Below are positions 33,380 through 44,639 of a stretch of 64,000 nt of DNA, in pieces; the first letter of the stretch is position 1, and each line of letters starts with the position of its first letter. The DNA is from Lepas anatifera (taxonomy: Eukaryota > Arthropoda > Thecostraca > Lepadidae), in contig JAOTON010000972.1 of assembly GCA_034440635.1 (NCBI GenBank), positions 1-64,000 on the forward strand, given 5' to 3'. The notes below the pieces were generated by a model. It had not been told where the DNA came from and made no database searches. It was given only the letters and a program-made list of their open reading frames with translations. The position numbers and the translations under genes are program-made.

Positions 33380-33935
33380 CGCTGACGAGATCCATCGTCT
33401 GCGCCGACGGGCCCCGTGCTGCCTCGGCCATACACGTGCTGTGCCTGCCTGCGCCGTGCTGCCTCGGCCATACACGAGCTGTGCCTGTCTGCGCCGTGCT
33501 GCCTCGGCCACACACGTGCTGCGGCTGCCTGCGCCGTGCTGCCTCGGCCATACACGTGCTGCGCGTGTCTGCGCCGTGCTGCCTCGGCCATACACGTGCT
33601 GCGCGTGTCTGCGCCTGCCTGCGCCGTGCTGCCTCGGCCATACACGTACTGCGGCTGCCTGCGCCGTGCTGCCTCGGCCATACACGTGCTGCGGCTGCCT
33701 GCGCCGTGCTGCCTCGGCCATACACGTGCTGCGCGTGTCTGCGCCGTGCTGCCTCGGCCATACACGTGCTGCGCGTGTCTGCGCCTGCCTGCGCCGTGCT
33801 GCCTCGGCCATACACGTACTGCGGCTGCCTGCGCCGTGCTGCCTCGGCCACACACGTGCTGTGCCTGCCTGCGCCGACTGGGCACCGCGCTGCCTCGGCC
33901 ATACACGTGCTGCGCCTGCCTGCGCCGCCAGGCTC
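33380..33935. repeat. 40-bp minisatellite just downstream of the Ras stop
   Basis: About 14 units of gcgccgtgctgcctcggcca plus a variable 20-bp half, with a longer duplicated block. It lies about 130 bp after the stop codon, so it may be in the 3' UTR. Open frames on both strands are repeat translations. Confidence 0.85.
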
Positions 33936-34136
33936 CCGGCTGCTGCCGGTGTGGATGCCTGCTGAGACTGTCGCGCCCACACCGGGGAGCTGCACCTGAC
34001 TTATGTTGGTTTGTGTGCCGGCAATTGTGGTACTGGGTGGGCAGACTGGCCGCAGCGGCTGTAGTGGGCGGCCGCCGGCGCTCTGCCGTGGTGCTCGCTG
34101 TGTGGAGCGGGTGTTGTGATGGGCCGTCCGCTGCCT
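33936..34136. other. Spacer between minisatellites
   Basis: GC-rich DNA with no recognised feature. Confidence 0.4.
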
Positions 34137-35130
34137 GCTGACGCCATGTGGCAGGTCCGTGGACGGGAAGCGCTGCCGAGTCTGCTGCCCTGCACGCGTG
34201 TGATCTCCCGCGGTATCCAGGGCGTGCCCTGACGTCATGTGGCAGCTCCGTGGACGGGAAGTGCTGCCGAGTCTGCTGCCCAGCATACTTGTGATCTCCC
34301 GCGGTATCCAGGGCGTGCCCTGACGCCATGTGGCAGCTCCGTGGACGGGAAGCGCTGCCGAGTCTGCTGCCCTGCACGCGTGTGATCTCCCGCGGTATCC
34401 AGGGCGTGCCCTGACGTCATGTGGCAGCTCCGTGGACGGGAAGTGCTGCCGAGTCTGCTGCCCAGCATACGTGTGATCTCCCGCGGTATCCAGGGCGTGC
34501 CCTGACGCCATGTGGCAGCTCCGTGGACGGGAAGTGCTGCCGAGTCTGCTGCCCTGCACGCGTGTGATCTCCCGCGGTATCCAGGGCGTGCCCTGACGCC
34601 ATGTGGCAGCTCCGTGGACGGGAAGTGCTGCCGAGTCTGCTGTCCTGCATACGTGTGATCTCCCGCGGTATCCAGGGCGTGCCCTGACGCCATGTGGCAG
34701 CTCCGTGGACGGGAAGCGCTGCCGAGTCTGCTGCCCTGCATACGTGTGATCTCCCGCGGTATCCAGGGCGTGCCCTGACGCCATATGGCAGCTCCGTGGA
34801 CGGGAAGCGCTGCCGAGTCTGCTGCCCTGCACATTTGAGGTCTCCCGCGGTATCCGGGGCGTGCCCTGACGCCATGTGGCAGCTCCGTGGACGGGAAGCG
34901 CTGCCGAGTCTGCTGCCCTGCACATTTGAGGTATCCCGCGGTATCCAGGGCGTGCCCTGACGCCATGTGGCAGCTCCGTGGACGGGAAGCGCTGCCGAGT
35001 CTGCTGCCCTGCATACGTGTGATCTCCCGCGGTATCCAGGGCATGCCCTGACGCCATGTGGCAGCTCCGTGGACGAGAAGCGCTGCCGAGTCTGCTGCCC
35101 TGCACACTTGAGGTGTCCCGCGGTATCCCT
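34137..35130. repeat. 91-bp minisatellite, about 11 units
   Basis: Units contain atgtggcagctccgtggacg and gatctcccgcggtatccagg. The period of 91 is not a multiple of three and the - strand is free of stops, so a 671-codon frame (35180-33165) spans this array, the 40-bp array and the antisense of Ras exon 6. I treat that frame as spurious. Confidence 0.9.
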
Positions 35131-35699
35131 GACGCGGTCACGTGGCCTTTGTGTAGACGCGCCGCCAGTTTTGTACTCAATCAATGGGAAGGTGGTTGGC
35201 GGGATAGTAACGTAGTAGTGTTTTACGGTATCACCGGTTGGGTGTGACGGCTACGTGTGTTGTAACGCGCGCTGGTACTAATGGTTTTGAGCCGCGTATG
35301 TGATATATCACTCATTGAATGGTACCTGCTTTTATATAAATGCAGCTTGTTAGCTTCTTGGCACAGGAGAAAGGAGGCAATCATGCACGATCAAATATGA
35401 TATTCTGTATTTTATGAGATGATTAGGATGGTGTGTGCAAAGAATATGGCGGCCTGCTTTTGGTTCAACGTTTCGCTTCAGTGGCCAGTTCACATGTTCA
35501 GCTCCTGCAAGCGCTGTCGATTTTCTAACGCTAACAGTGTGGGCGTGTGCCGACGTCAGAGCTCTCTAAACCGGTCCTGCCTGCCGACACAGTACTGAGG
35601 GTGACGGTGGTCTGTGCGGCTGCCTCTGTTTCAGCGCTGGTAATGGTTTTTTATTGCTTTTGATCGCCGTTTTTACGGGTACTTGCCCGGTTCTGATCG
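35131..35699. other. No gene recognised
   Basis: Unique-looking sequence without splice-supported coding potential. Confidence 0.45.
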
Positions 35700-36530
35700 A
35701 TTCTATGTTTTCGCTGACTGCCGTACGTGATGCTCTGGGTTTCTAACGCGGTGGCTTTGCTGTACGTGATGCTGTGCGTCTCTAATGCTGTAGCTCTGCC
35801 ATAGGTGATGTTCTGGGTTTCAATGCGGTAATTCTGCCGTACGTGATGCGCTGGGTTTCTAATGTGGTGATTTTGCCGTGCGTAACGCTCTGGGTTTCTA
35901 ATGCGGTTGCTCTGTTATGCTCAGGGTTTCTAATGCGCTGGGTTTCTAATGCGGTGGCTTTGCCGCAAGTGATGCTCTGGGTTTTTAACGCGATGACTTT
36001 GCCGTAAGTGATGCTCTGGGTTTCTAATGCGATGGCTATGCCGTAAGTGATGCTCTGGGTTTCTAACGCGATGACTTTGCCGTAAGTGATGCTCTAGGTT
36101 TCTAATGCGGTGGCTATGCCGTAAGTGCTGCCCTGGGTTTCTAACGCGATGGCTTTGCCGTAAGTGATGCTCTGGGTTTCTAATGCGGTGGCTTTGCCGT
36201 AAGCGATGCTCTGGGTTTCTAATGCGGTGGCTATGCCGTAAGTGCTGCCCTGGGTTTCTAACGCGATGGCTTTGCCGTAAGTGATGCTCTGGGTTTCTAA
36301 TGCGGTGGCTTTGCCGTAAGCGATGCTCTGGGTTTCTAATACGGTGGCTATGCCGTAAGTGATGCTCGGGGTTTCTAATACGGTGGCTATGCCGTAAGTG
36401 ATGCTTTGGGTTTCTAATGCGGTGGCTATGCCGCAAGTGATGCTCTGGGTTTCTAATGCGATGGTTTTGCCGTGCTCTGCTTTTCTAATGTGGTGACGCT
36501 GCCGTACATGATGCCCTGGGTTTCTAGGCT
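35700..36530. repeat. 39-bp minisatellite, about 20 units
   Basis: Units of gtttctaatgcggtggcttt followed by gccgtaagtgatgctctgg. The 39-bp period keeps one - strand frame, so 36436-35930 reads as a 13-residue repeat (RNPEHHLRQSHRI). No start context, splice sites or domain were found. Confidence 0.88.
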
Positions 36531-37280
36531 CTGCCGTATGCGATGCTCTTGGTTTCTAATTCGGTGCTTCTGGCGACTTGTGTCGAAGTGCGGTCGGCTT
36601 GTTGATTTTCGCTTTAAGCAGCGATTGGTACGTGAGGCCCTGGCCCGGTAGGCCCTGGTAGGTATGACCCTGGATAAGCTTGTGCTCAGTTGCGTCCGTC
36701 TGGTACTATGCATGACCGATTTGCAATATTACCATGCTGCCTGCTCACAATCTGATGTCAGGTTTTTCGGGTGCGATTAAGTTCTGATGGACGGTTCCCA
36801 ATAAAAGGGCAATTACACTGTGGTGATGTTTTGGTACGATATGAAGAGCTAGTCTGTCTAAACTTGGCTGTCTATGTTTTCATTTGCTTCATCTCGAAAG
36901 GACAGATTATACACGTGTATTTTCAGGCACTGCATTCACATGAAAGACAACCAAGGGTTGCGGGGTCGGTTGCGTGATCCACCGCTGGCATGGGTGGTAG
37001 CTGAAGTAAGGCATCTGACCAGCCTGTTTGTTCCGACGCTATTTGCCGCCGTGCAGTATTCGCTTCTGCTACTTCGTGTTCGATCTCACAACCGCATTGG
37101 CAGGACTAGGTGGATGGGGGAGAGCGCAGTTCCCTCTGCCAGAAGCGTCCTGGGCGCCACTGCTCCTACTGGGAGCATTGCACATATAACTTCCGCTTTT
37201 GCCGCACATTTTGTGGCATGTAGCACTAGTATAAAAGGCATTTGTTCAATTCAGCCAACTCTGCGCTTCGACAAACATTA
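36531..37280. other. No supportable gene
   Basis: Includes a 135-codon + frame at 36874-37281 that I do not recognise. AATAAA at about 36800 on the + strand is the first clean polyadenylation word I noticed downstream of Ras, but it is far from the stop codon. Confidence 0.4.
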
Positions 37281-37422
37281 GGGGCCGTCCATAGATTAAG
37301 TAACGCAAAGAGGGGGAGTCGGCCTCAGCGTTATCAAACGCTACACATGGGTCTCAGAAAGCGTTACAGGGGGGGGGTAAAATTACACAAACATATGCGT
37401 TGAGTAATTTATGGGCGGCCTC
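37281..37422. mobile_element. 142-bp MITE with TTA duplication
   Basis: Ends GGGGCCGTCCATAGATTA and taatttatgggcggcctc are inverted repeats, flanked by TTA at 37278-37280 and 37423-37425. A 3-bp TTA duplication suggests PIF/Harbinger-type mobilisation. It lies just 3' of the chitin-binding gene's stop codon. Confidence 0.75.
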
Positions 37423-37466
37423 TTAAATACATCTACTCTAAAGAATCAAACATTTTTGCTAGGCAT

Positions 37467-40400
37467 TTATGTTGATTTGTTTCGTCGCAGATTATTCAGG
37501 AAGACTAAATTCTCCTGTATGAGCGGGCTGGCGGCCGTGTCGTCATCCTCATCGTAGTACTCATAGTCATAGTCGCTGTCTTCACCAGCTCCCGCGTTCT
37601 CTGGCTCATATTTGGCGCGTTGCCGGCTGGCAGGCCGGACAGTCGATCTGGTGGTGTCCGCTGAAGCCGACCATGTGGTGGCCGCACTGACGCGCCCCGC
37701 GGTCAGCCGGGGTCGGGTGATCTGCGACCGGCCCGTCCTGGCAGCCGTCCGCTGGCTCACCTCCTTCAGTCTGCTGGTCAGCGCGGCGGCCGGCAGCGCC
37801 GAGCTCAGCGGCAGCTTGACTCGCCTCACGAACAGGCCGTCAACTCCGGTGGGCGCCTCCTTGTTGGTGGGCAGGGTGGCGGAGTCTGAGTCGGCTGGAG
37901 GCGGCGGAGAGGGTCGGAGGCGAGCTGACCCGCCAGGACTGGCGATCGGAGAAGGGCGTCGGCTGGGACGGCCTCGGATGCGGATCTTCTTGCGTATGAC
38001 GAGCGGTGTGGTGGCAGCAGTGGGCGTCGTGCTGGAGGGGACGCTCCCTGACCTGGTCGGCTCGGTAACAGATTTGGAACTTCCGCTTCCTGCACTGGAA
38101 CTGGGAAAGGCGATGAAGCCGAGAGTGGGCGGAGAGGAGCTGGGGAATGATATGAGTGAGCGCGTGGTGGGACTGAAAGCTGGGCGTAGTCCAGAGCTGG
38201 GGCGTTGTCGCTCTGGTTTCTTCACGCTGAAGACACTGCCTACCGAGCCTATGCTGGACTGGGCAACAACACTGCCCCCTGAACCCAGAACTGTTGGTCT
38301 AGGTGACGATGGAGCTTTGGGTACATTCCGACCAACTGCAGAGCCGTCAGTTCTTTGCGCTCCCTCTTGGTTCTCCGCAATGGACTGGAAAGCTGACACT
38401 GCGTTTGTTCCGCGGGTGGATGATTCGGTGGATGAAGACGCTCCAGGTCCTACAATTCTTCTTCCTGAGGTCGAGATCCCACGATTCCTCACGCCACTGA
38501 GCTGCCGCTGCGAAGACGACTCTGTTGTCGTCCGGCCTGTGGTACCGCCAGTTACCCCAATCAGTTGAGAGAACGTGCCCTGGTTTGACGCTATGCTGCG
38601 TTCGCCGGATCCGGAGGTGTTACGGCGTTTGCCTGAAGCGAGTCTCTGAAGGCCTTGTGCTCCCTCCGGCTGGCTCCCTGCCGGAAAGCCTACCACCCGC
38701 CCGTGCTTCGTACCCGACTGACTAGTCTTCCTTAAACCCGCTGTGCTCGGCGTGGGCTTCACTAGGTCTACGCCAATGCTGTTTTCTTGCCGACCAGTTT
38801 TGATCAGATCTTCACGCAACGCCTCTCGCGCCACTTGGTCTCGCCAGAACTGAAGCTGTTGTAGGTTGCCTCCGGGAACGTGAGGGTCGAACTTGCGGCT
38901 GCCCCTGCCGCGAGGTCTGGAGGCTGCGCGTGGGCGCGATGTCGTGACAGTCACGGAGTCGATCTCATTGATTTGACCTGAGAATATGTTTTGAGCGAAG
39001 CTCGCTTTTGCTCGGCTAGACGCTGCTACCGCTGTTGGTCTCCTGAACGGGACTGTTGACGGAAACGCCACTGGAGAGCGCGCAGGGGTCTGTGGAAGGC
39101 CCACTGATGATCCGCGACCCTGGAAGCCGCGTCCTCGGCTCCTCACCGCCGATTGCCCTGTCTTAGAAGTGGTGGCTGAGGGAGAAAGCGACGGAGAGAA
39201 GGCACGGGGCGACGTTGCCGGCGCTCGTGCAGAAGGTCTGACGCTCGGACGGAAGGTGGAGGCGGCGATGTTTCTGTTGCCTGGTCGCAGAGACGATCCC
39301 TGATTGCTCTGTGGCTGTCTCAGAACTTGAAGCGGGGATGGTGTTGAAGGTGCCTGGCCGCGCCCATCGTTAACTCGAGCCGTCACACTAGGCAGGACGT
39401 TCGCGCCGAAGAAGTTGACTGCCGCAGGACTTGCCGTTCCTGCTGTCCCGGAGGGGCCTTCAGTGATGGAGTCGCTAGGTAGGAACCGGACAAAGACTGG
39501 AGGTCTCTGTGATGCTGGGAACACAGGGCGCTGTGTTTGCGAAAACAGCGGACGCGGAGTGGTGAAGAAACTGAGCGTGTCGCCGCCTGAGGTGTCGACC
39601 TGGTCTGCCAGTACGGGACGGTCGGAGACAAGCTGTAAGGCCACTGGTGGTGATGCAGGACGGTTGGCAGTGGCGAATACCTTTTGTGTCGTGGAACTTG
39701 GCGGAAATGAGAACCTGGGAGTCGTGTTTTGGAACGTGACACGCGGCGGGGCTGGCCGACTGACTGTGAACGGGGAGCGGAAGGTGGAGGTCACAGGAGG
39801 TCGCAGCGTCGCCCGGGCGGACGGCAGTGAGGGTCTCGGACTGCTAGCTCGTACCTCAGCCGGAGGACTGGGCGTTGTCGGCTGCAGAGCGGCGATCGAA
39901 CTCAGCGAAACGCCGGGGCTGACGGTGGGGAAACTATGCGGGAGAGTGCTGTCTGTGGAGGTGAAACCCCGCTGTGATTCAGCAGTAGAGGAGCGGACAT
40001 CCTGGAAGAAACCACTAGCAGGAGAAGAGCCAGACTGTCTGTCGAAGGCAGGCCTGGCTGGTCGCTTCTTGTCACCGTCTCGGACCAGTGCGTTTTGTCT
40101 GACAGGCTCCCTGGTGACGCTGGCCTGTGTGGTACCGCGGAAGGCGAAGGTGCTGAGGCGGCGGGAGCCTATCTCGCCCCGGCTGGTGGCCACCACTGGC
40201 CTTCGAGTACTAGCTGCTGTTGACTGGAGGAAAGATAGCGGCGAGGTCACCCTGGCTGGTCGTGGAGTGACTGGGCTGCGGGACTGCCCCGACTGCGAGA
40301 CTGCCCTGACCCTGCCGGATCCTGTGGCAGACGAGACGGACGGACGCGACGTAGAAGCGGCTAGAGACTGCCCGAACTGTCTTGTAAAGCTTCTCAGAGT

Positions 40401-40691
40401 GGGGGCTCGGGTCAAGGGAGCTCTAGTGGTGGGTGGAGCCCTGGAGGTGCCGCTAAAGAACCTGGCCGCCCCAGCATTGGATTGATCCTCGTAGTCGGCC
40501 AATTCAGGCAGGCTGTTTTCGTCGATTGTGGTAAAAGCCGAGTCCGGTGCAACGTCGATCTTGAACAGCTCGAAGTTTCTCGAGTGCTTTACTGTTGATA
40601 GCTCGCAGTTGACTTGAAACCAGTTGGCGCAGATTAGGTGTTGCTGGTCAAACACAGTGTCGTTTGGACACAGGAACCGGAAACTCGGACC
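37467..40691 (-). CDS. CPAP1-like gene, last exon
   Basis: Acceptor tgtgatttcag, then GPSFRFLCPNDTVFDQQHLI, completing the ChtBD2 cysteines 4 to 6. It continues without interruption to a stop at 37467. It is unusually long for an invertebrate exon and of low complexity. Confidence 0.88.
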   Translation of the reverse strand, partial: GPSFRFLCPNDTVFDQQHLICANWFQVNCELSTVKHSRNFELFKIDVAPDSAFTTIDENSLPELADYEDQSNAGAARFFSGTSRAPPTTRAPLTRAPTLRSFTRQFGQSLAASTSRPSVSSATGSGRVRAVSQSGQSRSPVTPRPARVTSPLSFLQSTAASTRRPVVATSRGEIGSRRLSTFAFRGTTQASVTREPVRQNALVRDGDKKRPARPAFDRQSGSSPASGFFQDVRSSTAESQRGFTSTDSTLPHSFPTVSPGVSLSSIAALQPTTPSPPAEVRASSPRPSLPSARATLRPPVTSTFRSPFTVSRPAPPRVTFQNTTPRFSFPPSSTTQKVFATANRPASPPVALQLVSDRPVLADQVDTSGGDTLSFFTTPRPLFSQTQRPVFPASQRPPVFVRFLPSDSITEGPSGTAGTASPAAVNFFGANVLPSVTARVNDGRGQAPSTPSPLQVLRQPQSNQGSSLRPGNRNIAASTFRPSVRPSARAPATSPRAFSPSLSPSATTSKTGQSAVRSRGRGFQGRGSSVGLPQTPARSPVAFPSTVPFRRPTAVAASSRAKASFAQNIFSGQINEIDSVTVTTSRPRAASRPRGRGSRKFDPHVPGGNLQQLQFWRDQVAREALREDLIKTGRQENSIGVDLVKPTPSTAGLRKTSQSGTKHGRVVGFPAGSQPEGAQGLQRLASGKRRNTSGSGERSIASNQGTFSQLIGVTGGTTGRTTTESSSQRQLSGVRNRGISTSGRRIVGPGASSSTESSTRGTNAVSAFQSIAENQEGAQRTDGSAVGRNVPKAPSSPRPTVLGSGGSVVAQSSIGSVGSVFSVKKPERQRPSSGLRPAFSPTTRSLISFPSSSPPTLGFIAFPSSSAGSGSSKSVTEPTRSGSVPSSTTPTAATTPLVIRKKIRIRGRPSRRPSPIASPGGSARLRPSPPPPADSDSATLPTNKEAPTGVDGLFVRRVKLPLSSALPAAALTSRLKEVSQRTAARTGRSQITRPRLTAGRVSAATTWSASADTTRSTVRPASRQRAKYEPENAGAGEDSDYDYEYYDEDDDTAASPLIQENLVFLNNLRRNKST

Positions 40692-41502
40692 CTGAAATCA
40701 CACAGACGGTAATTACGACTAGATCCAGCCGTAAGCTGTTGAGTCAGTGATCACTTACGAAGAGAAATTAAACATACATATTTTATATATATATCACCGA
40801 CCGGTGAACTGTTTCCCGTCGTAATTATTTAAGAATACACCAAACAGTTTTGCCTGCACTTCAGCGTAAGTGGATATCAACGGTTACATCCGGCTAACAG
40901 TGAAAATCCTTAAGATCAGAATATCGCAATCACCATTGCAAATACTGTTTCCGCGCAAGCCCATTAACGACCTTGCGTTAGGCAAACATGTGTTGTATAA
41001 TTGGTCACCAGTCATTCAGAGCAAACTCAATGCATCTCAGCCCCTTCACCCGACCTGACCCCGGGGTTATCCCGACCTGACCCCGGGGTTAGCCCGACCC
41101 GACCCCGGGGTTAGCCCGACCCGACCCCGGGGTTAGCCCGACCTGACCCCGGGGTTAGCCCGACCCGACCCCGGGGTTAGCCCGACCCGACCCCGGGGTT
41201 AGCCCGACCCGACCCCGGGGTGAGCCCGACCTGACCCCGGGGTTAGCCCGACCCGACCCCGGGGTGAGCCCGACCTGACCCCAGGGTGAGCCCGACCTGA
41301 CCCCGGGGTGAGCCTACCCCGCCGGCGCCGCACACGTGGAACATCTGACAGCCGGCCTCCACGTCAGCGTAGTAGCCTCCGGCGGTGCGGCCGGCGCAGC
41401 TGAAGCCGGTGTCGGGGAGAGCGTCAGGGCTGTAGTTGGGAGGCGGCCGCTGCGCCGCCGAGGCCGCCACCATCGCCGCCAGGAGCAGCACGGTCGCCAG
41501 CG
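37467..41502 (-). CDS. CPAP1-like chitin-binding (peritrophin-A) protein, partial gene
   Basis: Secreted cuticle or matrix protein expected to bind chitin. Join on the - strand: 41502-41318, 40691-37467; an upstream first exon is missing. The first exon shown starts in phase 1 after ttggttgcag and encodes a hydrophobic signal segment (LATVLLLAAMVAASAA), then one ChtBD2 domain with six cysteines spaced 15, 5, 11, 12 and 7. The phase-0 intron lies between Cys3 and Cys4. The 3225-nt second exon encodes 1,074 residues. After CANWFQVNC the chain is Ser/Thr/Pro/Arg-rich with RGRG words and a late acidic tyrosine-rich cluster (DSDYDYEYYDEDDD). One ChtBD2 near the N terminus plus a long low-complexity tail fits arthropod CPAP1-type proteins. 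Open frames on the opposite strand (37612-38568, 39415-40485) are shadows. Confidence 0.85.
40692..41044 (-). other. CPAP1-like intron between domain halves, unique part
   Basis: AT-rich sequence without further features, next to the 22-bp minisatellite. Confidence 0.6.
41045..41315. repeat. 22-bp minisatellite in the CPAP1-like intron
   Basis: About 12 units of cccgacccgaccccggggttag, some ending gtgag. The array runs up to within a few bases of the splice donor at 41317 (- strand). Confidence 0.92.
41318..41502 (-). CDS. CPAP1-like gene, signal peptide and ChtBD2 first-half exon
   Basis: 185 nt, phase 1 to phase 0. Encodes the signal segment, PPPNYSPDALPDTGFSC, and cysteines 1-3 of the chitin-binding domain. 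The donor is ggcggg/gtaggc. Confidence 0.82.
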
Positions 41503-41509
41503 CTGCAAC

Positions 41510-42480
41510 CAACGGACACCGGTCAGCCACGGTGGCCAAACACGCCAGCCAGGGCGGCCAAAACTTCAGCCACGGTGGCCAAACACGCCAGCCATGGCGA
41601 TCAAACACATCAGCCAGGGCGGCCAAACATCTAGTTAGGGTGACCAAACACCCAGCCAGGGCGGCCAACACGCCAGCCATGGCGGCCAACACGCTAGCCA
41701 GGGCAAACACGCCAGTCAGGGTTGCCAAACACGCCAGCCATGGCGGCCAACACGCTAGCCAGGGGGCCAAACACGCCACCCAGGGCGGCCAAACACGCCA
41801 TCCAGGGCGGCCAACACGCCAGCCATGGCGGCCAACACGCTAGCCAGGGCCAAACACGCCACCCAGGGCGGCCAAACATGCCACCCAGGGCGGCCAACAC
41901 GCCAGCCAGGGCGGCCAACACGCCAGCCATGGCGGCCAACACGCTAGCCAGGGCAAACACGCCAGCCAGGGCGGCCAAACACGCCAGCCATGGCGGCCAA
42001 CACGCTAGCCAGGGCAAACACGCCAGCCAGGGCGGCCAAACACGCCAGCGATGGCGGCCAACACGCCGGCCATGGCGGCCAACACGCTAGCCAGGGAAAA
42101 CACGCCACACAGGGCGGCCAAACACGCCACCCAGGGCGGCCAACACGCCAGCCAGGGCGGCCAACACGCCAGCCATGGCGGCCAACACGCTAGCCAAGGC
42201 AAACACGCCAGCCATGGCGGCCAACACGCTAGCCAGGGCGGTCAAACACGCCAGACAGGGCGGCCAAACACGCCAGCCATGGCGGCCAACACGCCAGCCA
42301 TGGCGGCCAACACGCTAGCCAGGGCAAATACGCCAGCCAGGGCGGCCAAACACGCCACCCAGGGCGGCCAACACGCCAGCCAGGGCGGCCAACACGCTAG
42401 CCAGGGCAAACACGCCAGTCAGGGCGGCCAGGGCGGCCAAACACCCAGTCAGGGCGGCCAACACGCCAGCCAGCCAGGAC
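41510..42480. repeat. 21-22-bp minisatellite upstream of the CPAP1-like exon
   Basis: About 45 units of gccaacacgccagccagggcg with atggcg and gctagcc variants in a repeating higher-order order. It ends about 10 bp from the acceptor of the signal-peptide exon, so it probably fills intron 1. Overlapping 60-180 codon frames on both strands are repeat translations. Confidence 0.92.
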
Positions 42481-44462
42481 GGTGAAACACCACTGGTGTG
42501 CGATTTGTGTTCGCTCAGCGCCATCATCTGCTGATTTATGAGGCCGGTTCAAAATCTAAGAAACCGCTGTAACTTCTCAGGACAATCTGCCCCAAAACTG
42601 GGGATGGAATCTAGTAGCGCTTTCGTAAGGCGGGAAAAGCAGAATAAGTAGGACTAAATATTGATAATTGGTCAGACAAACCGTTACCTGTACTGTCCGT
42701 AAAAGTCTAACTCAGCGTGGAAGATTGCAAAAAGAATCCAATTATTGATTTGGCTATTGAGGAAATGTTCCAGCATTATAACGTAGTAACCACCATTCTT
42801 TTTCGGAGTACCAGCTAGCTGTAGAGTATTTTCCGCAACTCAGTATTCTCTTGTCATACAGCTTGTTGTTCGCAATGTCCCGTAATTTCCCAGGCTCGTT
42901 CCAGGCTCGGTCACCAACCAGCAGGAATCGGCGTTCCAATTCGCATCATTACCTGGCCCACTTGTGGGGAATTATCTGCTCTAAGTATTGGCTTATATCC
43001 TTCCCGTTCTATCATTCCAAGGCAACTGACCCCTCTTCAGGCCGGGTAATAAGTGACCAACGAACGGCCAAGGTGTGTTTCAGTTGGCCTCCGGCTGCTT
43101 TATATTTCTTTAGCGAACTTGACCTCTCGTTTGACGACACGCATGCAGGTCTTGGGGGAGCGCCAAACCTCGGTGTTTGGAAGCTACGATGACAACAAAC
43201 ATTAATTATGGCTTCAAAAATGTTCACATTTCGCAAGAGCCTTGATACTACGTTTAATCCTATTCAGTGTCAGACCCTGACTATCCCTATTGAGGCTCAA
43301 CGCGCTTATAAACATTTATGTTTGACTTATTAACGCTCCCTTCATTTTACCCATGGTTTTCACATTTATTTAGGCCTTGGTGCTCCAATGCCCTTTGCGA
43401 TCATGCCATTGAAGCCAACTTTCCTCCATGGTACTGGGACGTATGAACTGAGACATGTATTCGGACAGCAGTCTGTCTGTCTTCGGTTTGAAAATAACTT
43501 CGCAACGCAAAGAACAGCTTCTTTCAACTATGACACATCCCTTTTGTCATCTTTCAGACATGACATGAATAAAGCTCTGCGAAATGACTGTGCACTTTCT
43601 TTTCCTCTCCATCACCCGCCCCTTTCAGGACTTATCCAACATTTCTCAATTCCTTAGTCCAATATCCTTTTCGCAGGCACGTTTTCATCGCGATGGATGA
43701 AGGCCATGGCACCGTGAGGCTGAAGACGAACAGTCGGTGATACTGAACTTCCAGCCCATCCCCTCCAAACACCTGCAATACCCGACCATGTGGCTGATGA
43801 CTTTTGGCCGACCAGCGGGTTCTTCTTCAATACTGTCAAACTGTTGCTACTGACACGTGAGTACCAGATTAGCGTGGACAACGCCAGATCCAATGTACCA
43901 CGCCCACTGGCTCACTCTGGCCATCAGGCTACTGATGCTGTGCACAAGGACAGGACAACAACGCCACCCTGCCCTAGTAAACGTCATTCGGCTCGTTCAG
44001 GCAGGTGTACCCAGGGTACGGTGTACCTACGCTCCGATGTGGCTTAGCCTCAAGTCAAACCCTTGTTTCGCGCAGGGTGCCGTTGTTCGTTATACGTTTG
44101 AGTTAAAGTATCTTTCAGCCGCCAAACTTTGTATCTTCGCTGTAAACACGTGCCTTGAGGACGAGATTATTCCTGGACCGCTGAATCTAGATGAAACTAA
44201 GCCAGCTGTGTTTGTTCGAGCCTCTGAGTACCATCATATACCCCTCGCGGCCAGCCGGGGTCAGGACGCCGCCACTCATGGTTCGTGAAGATAGCCGGAA
44301 CACCTAACCTGAAGGGCATTTTGTTCCTTGCGCGGCAATTATATGCTCCTTGCAGGCAGCCGGGGCATTTTCCTGGCCAGCAAGGGCCCTCAAGTGAGTC
44401 AGGGCACCTGGTCTTGAGGCAGAAGCGGCACCCTCCGTGATAATCGGGTAATTTTGTCCCGT
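42481..44462. other. No gene recognised
   Basis: The first exon of the CPAP1-like gene could lie here. A - strand ATG at 42527 is near but without a convincing donor. Several 60-143 codon frames (42754-42939, 43388-43657, 43857-44288) have no domain I can name. A word resembling a splice donor, gacac/gtgagt, occurs at about 43859. Confidence 0.4.
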
Positions 44463-44600
44463 CCAGAGACGGCGGATTCCATTTTCGAGAAGTGGTGCAA
44501 GATTTTTCTGGAGGGGGCGCCTTCCTCCCCAGAGGGCGCCATCATCTCTTGGGGGCGCCTTTGCTATCCAATGGCGTTCTGCAGAAACTCTTTGGACTCG
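44463..44600. mobile_element. Fragment of the GGCGCC element (family E)
   Basis: Begins cagagacggcggattcca, the inverted form of the ends at 55268 and 55797. It is followed by gtggtgcaag and ggggcgcc units like those at 54290-55797. Confidence 0.55.
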
Positions 44601-44639
44601 GCGTGCGAGGCCACTTGGGGTGGTTTATTGCTAATATTC

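Noticed and set aside
33165..35180. 671-codon - strand open frame and companions of 369, 290 and 255 codons
   Set aside because: Translations of 91-bp and 40-bp tandem repeats, running antisense through Ras exon 6, with no splice or domain support.
37612..40485. Long + strand frames of 318 and 356 codons
   Set aside because: Antisense shadows of the chitin-binding gene's long GC-rich exon.
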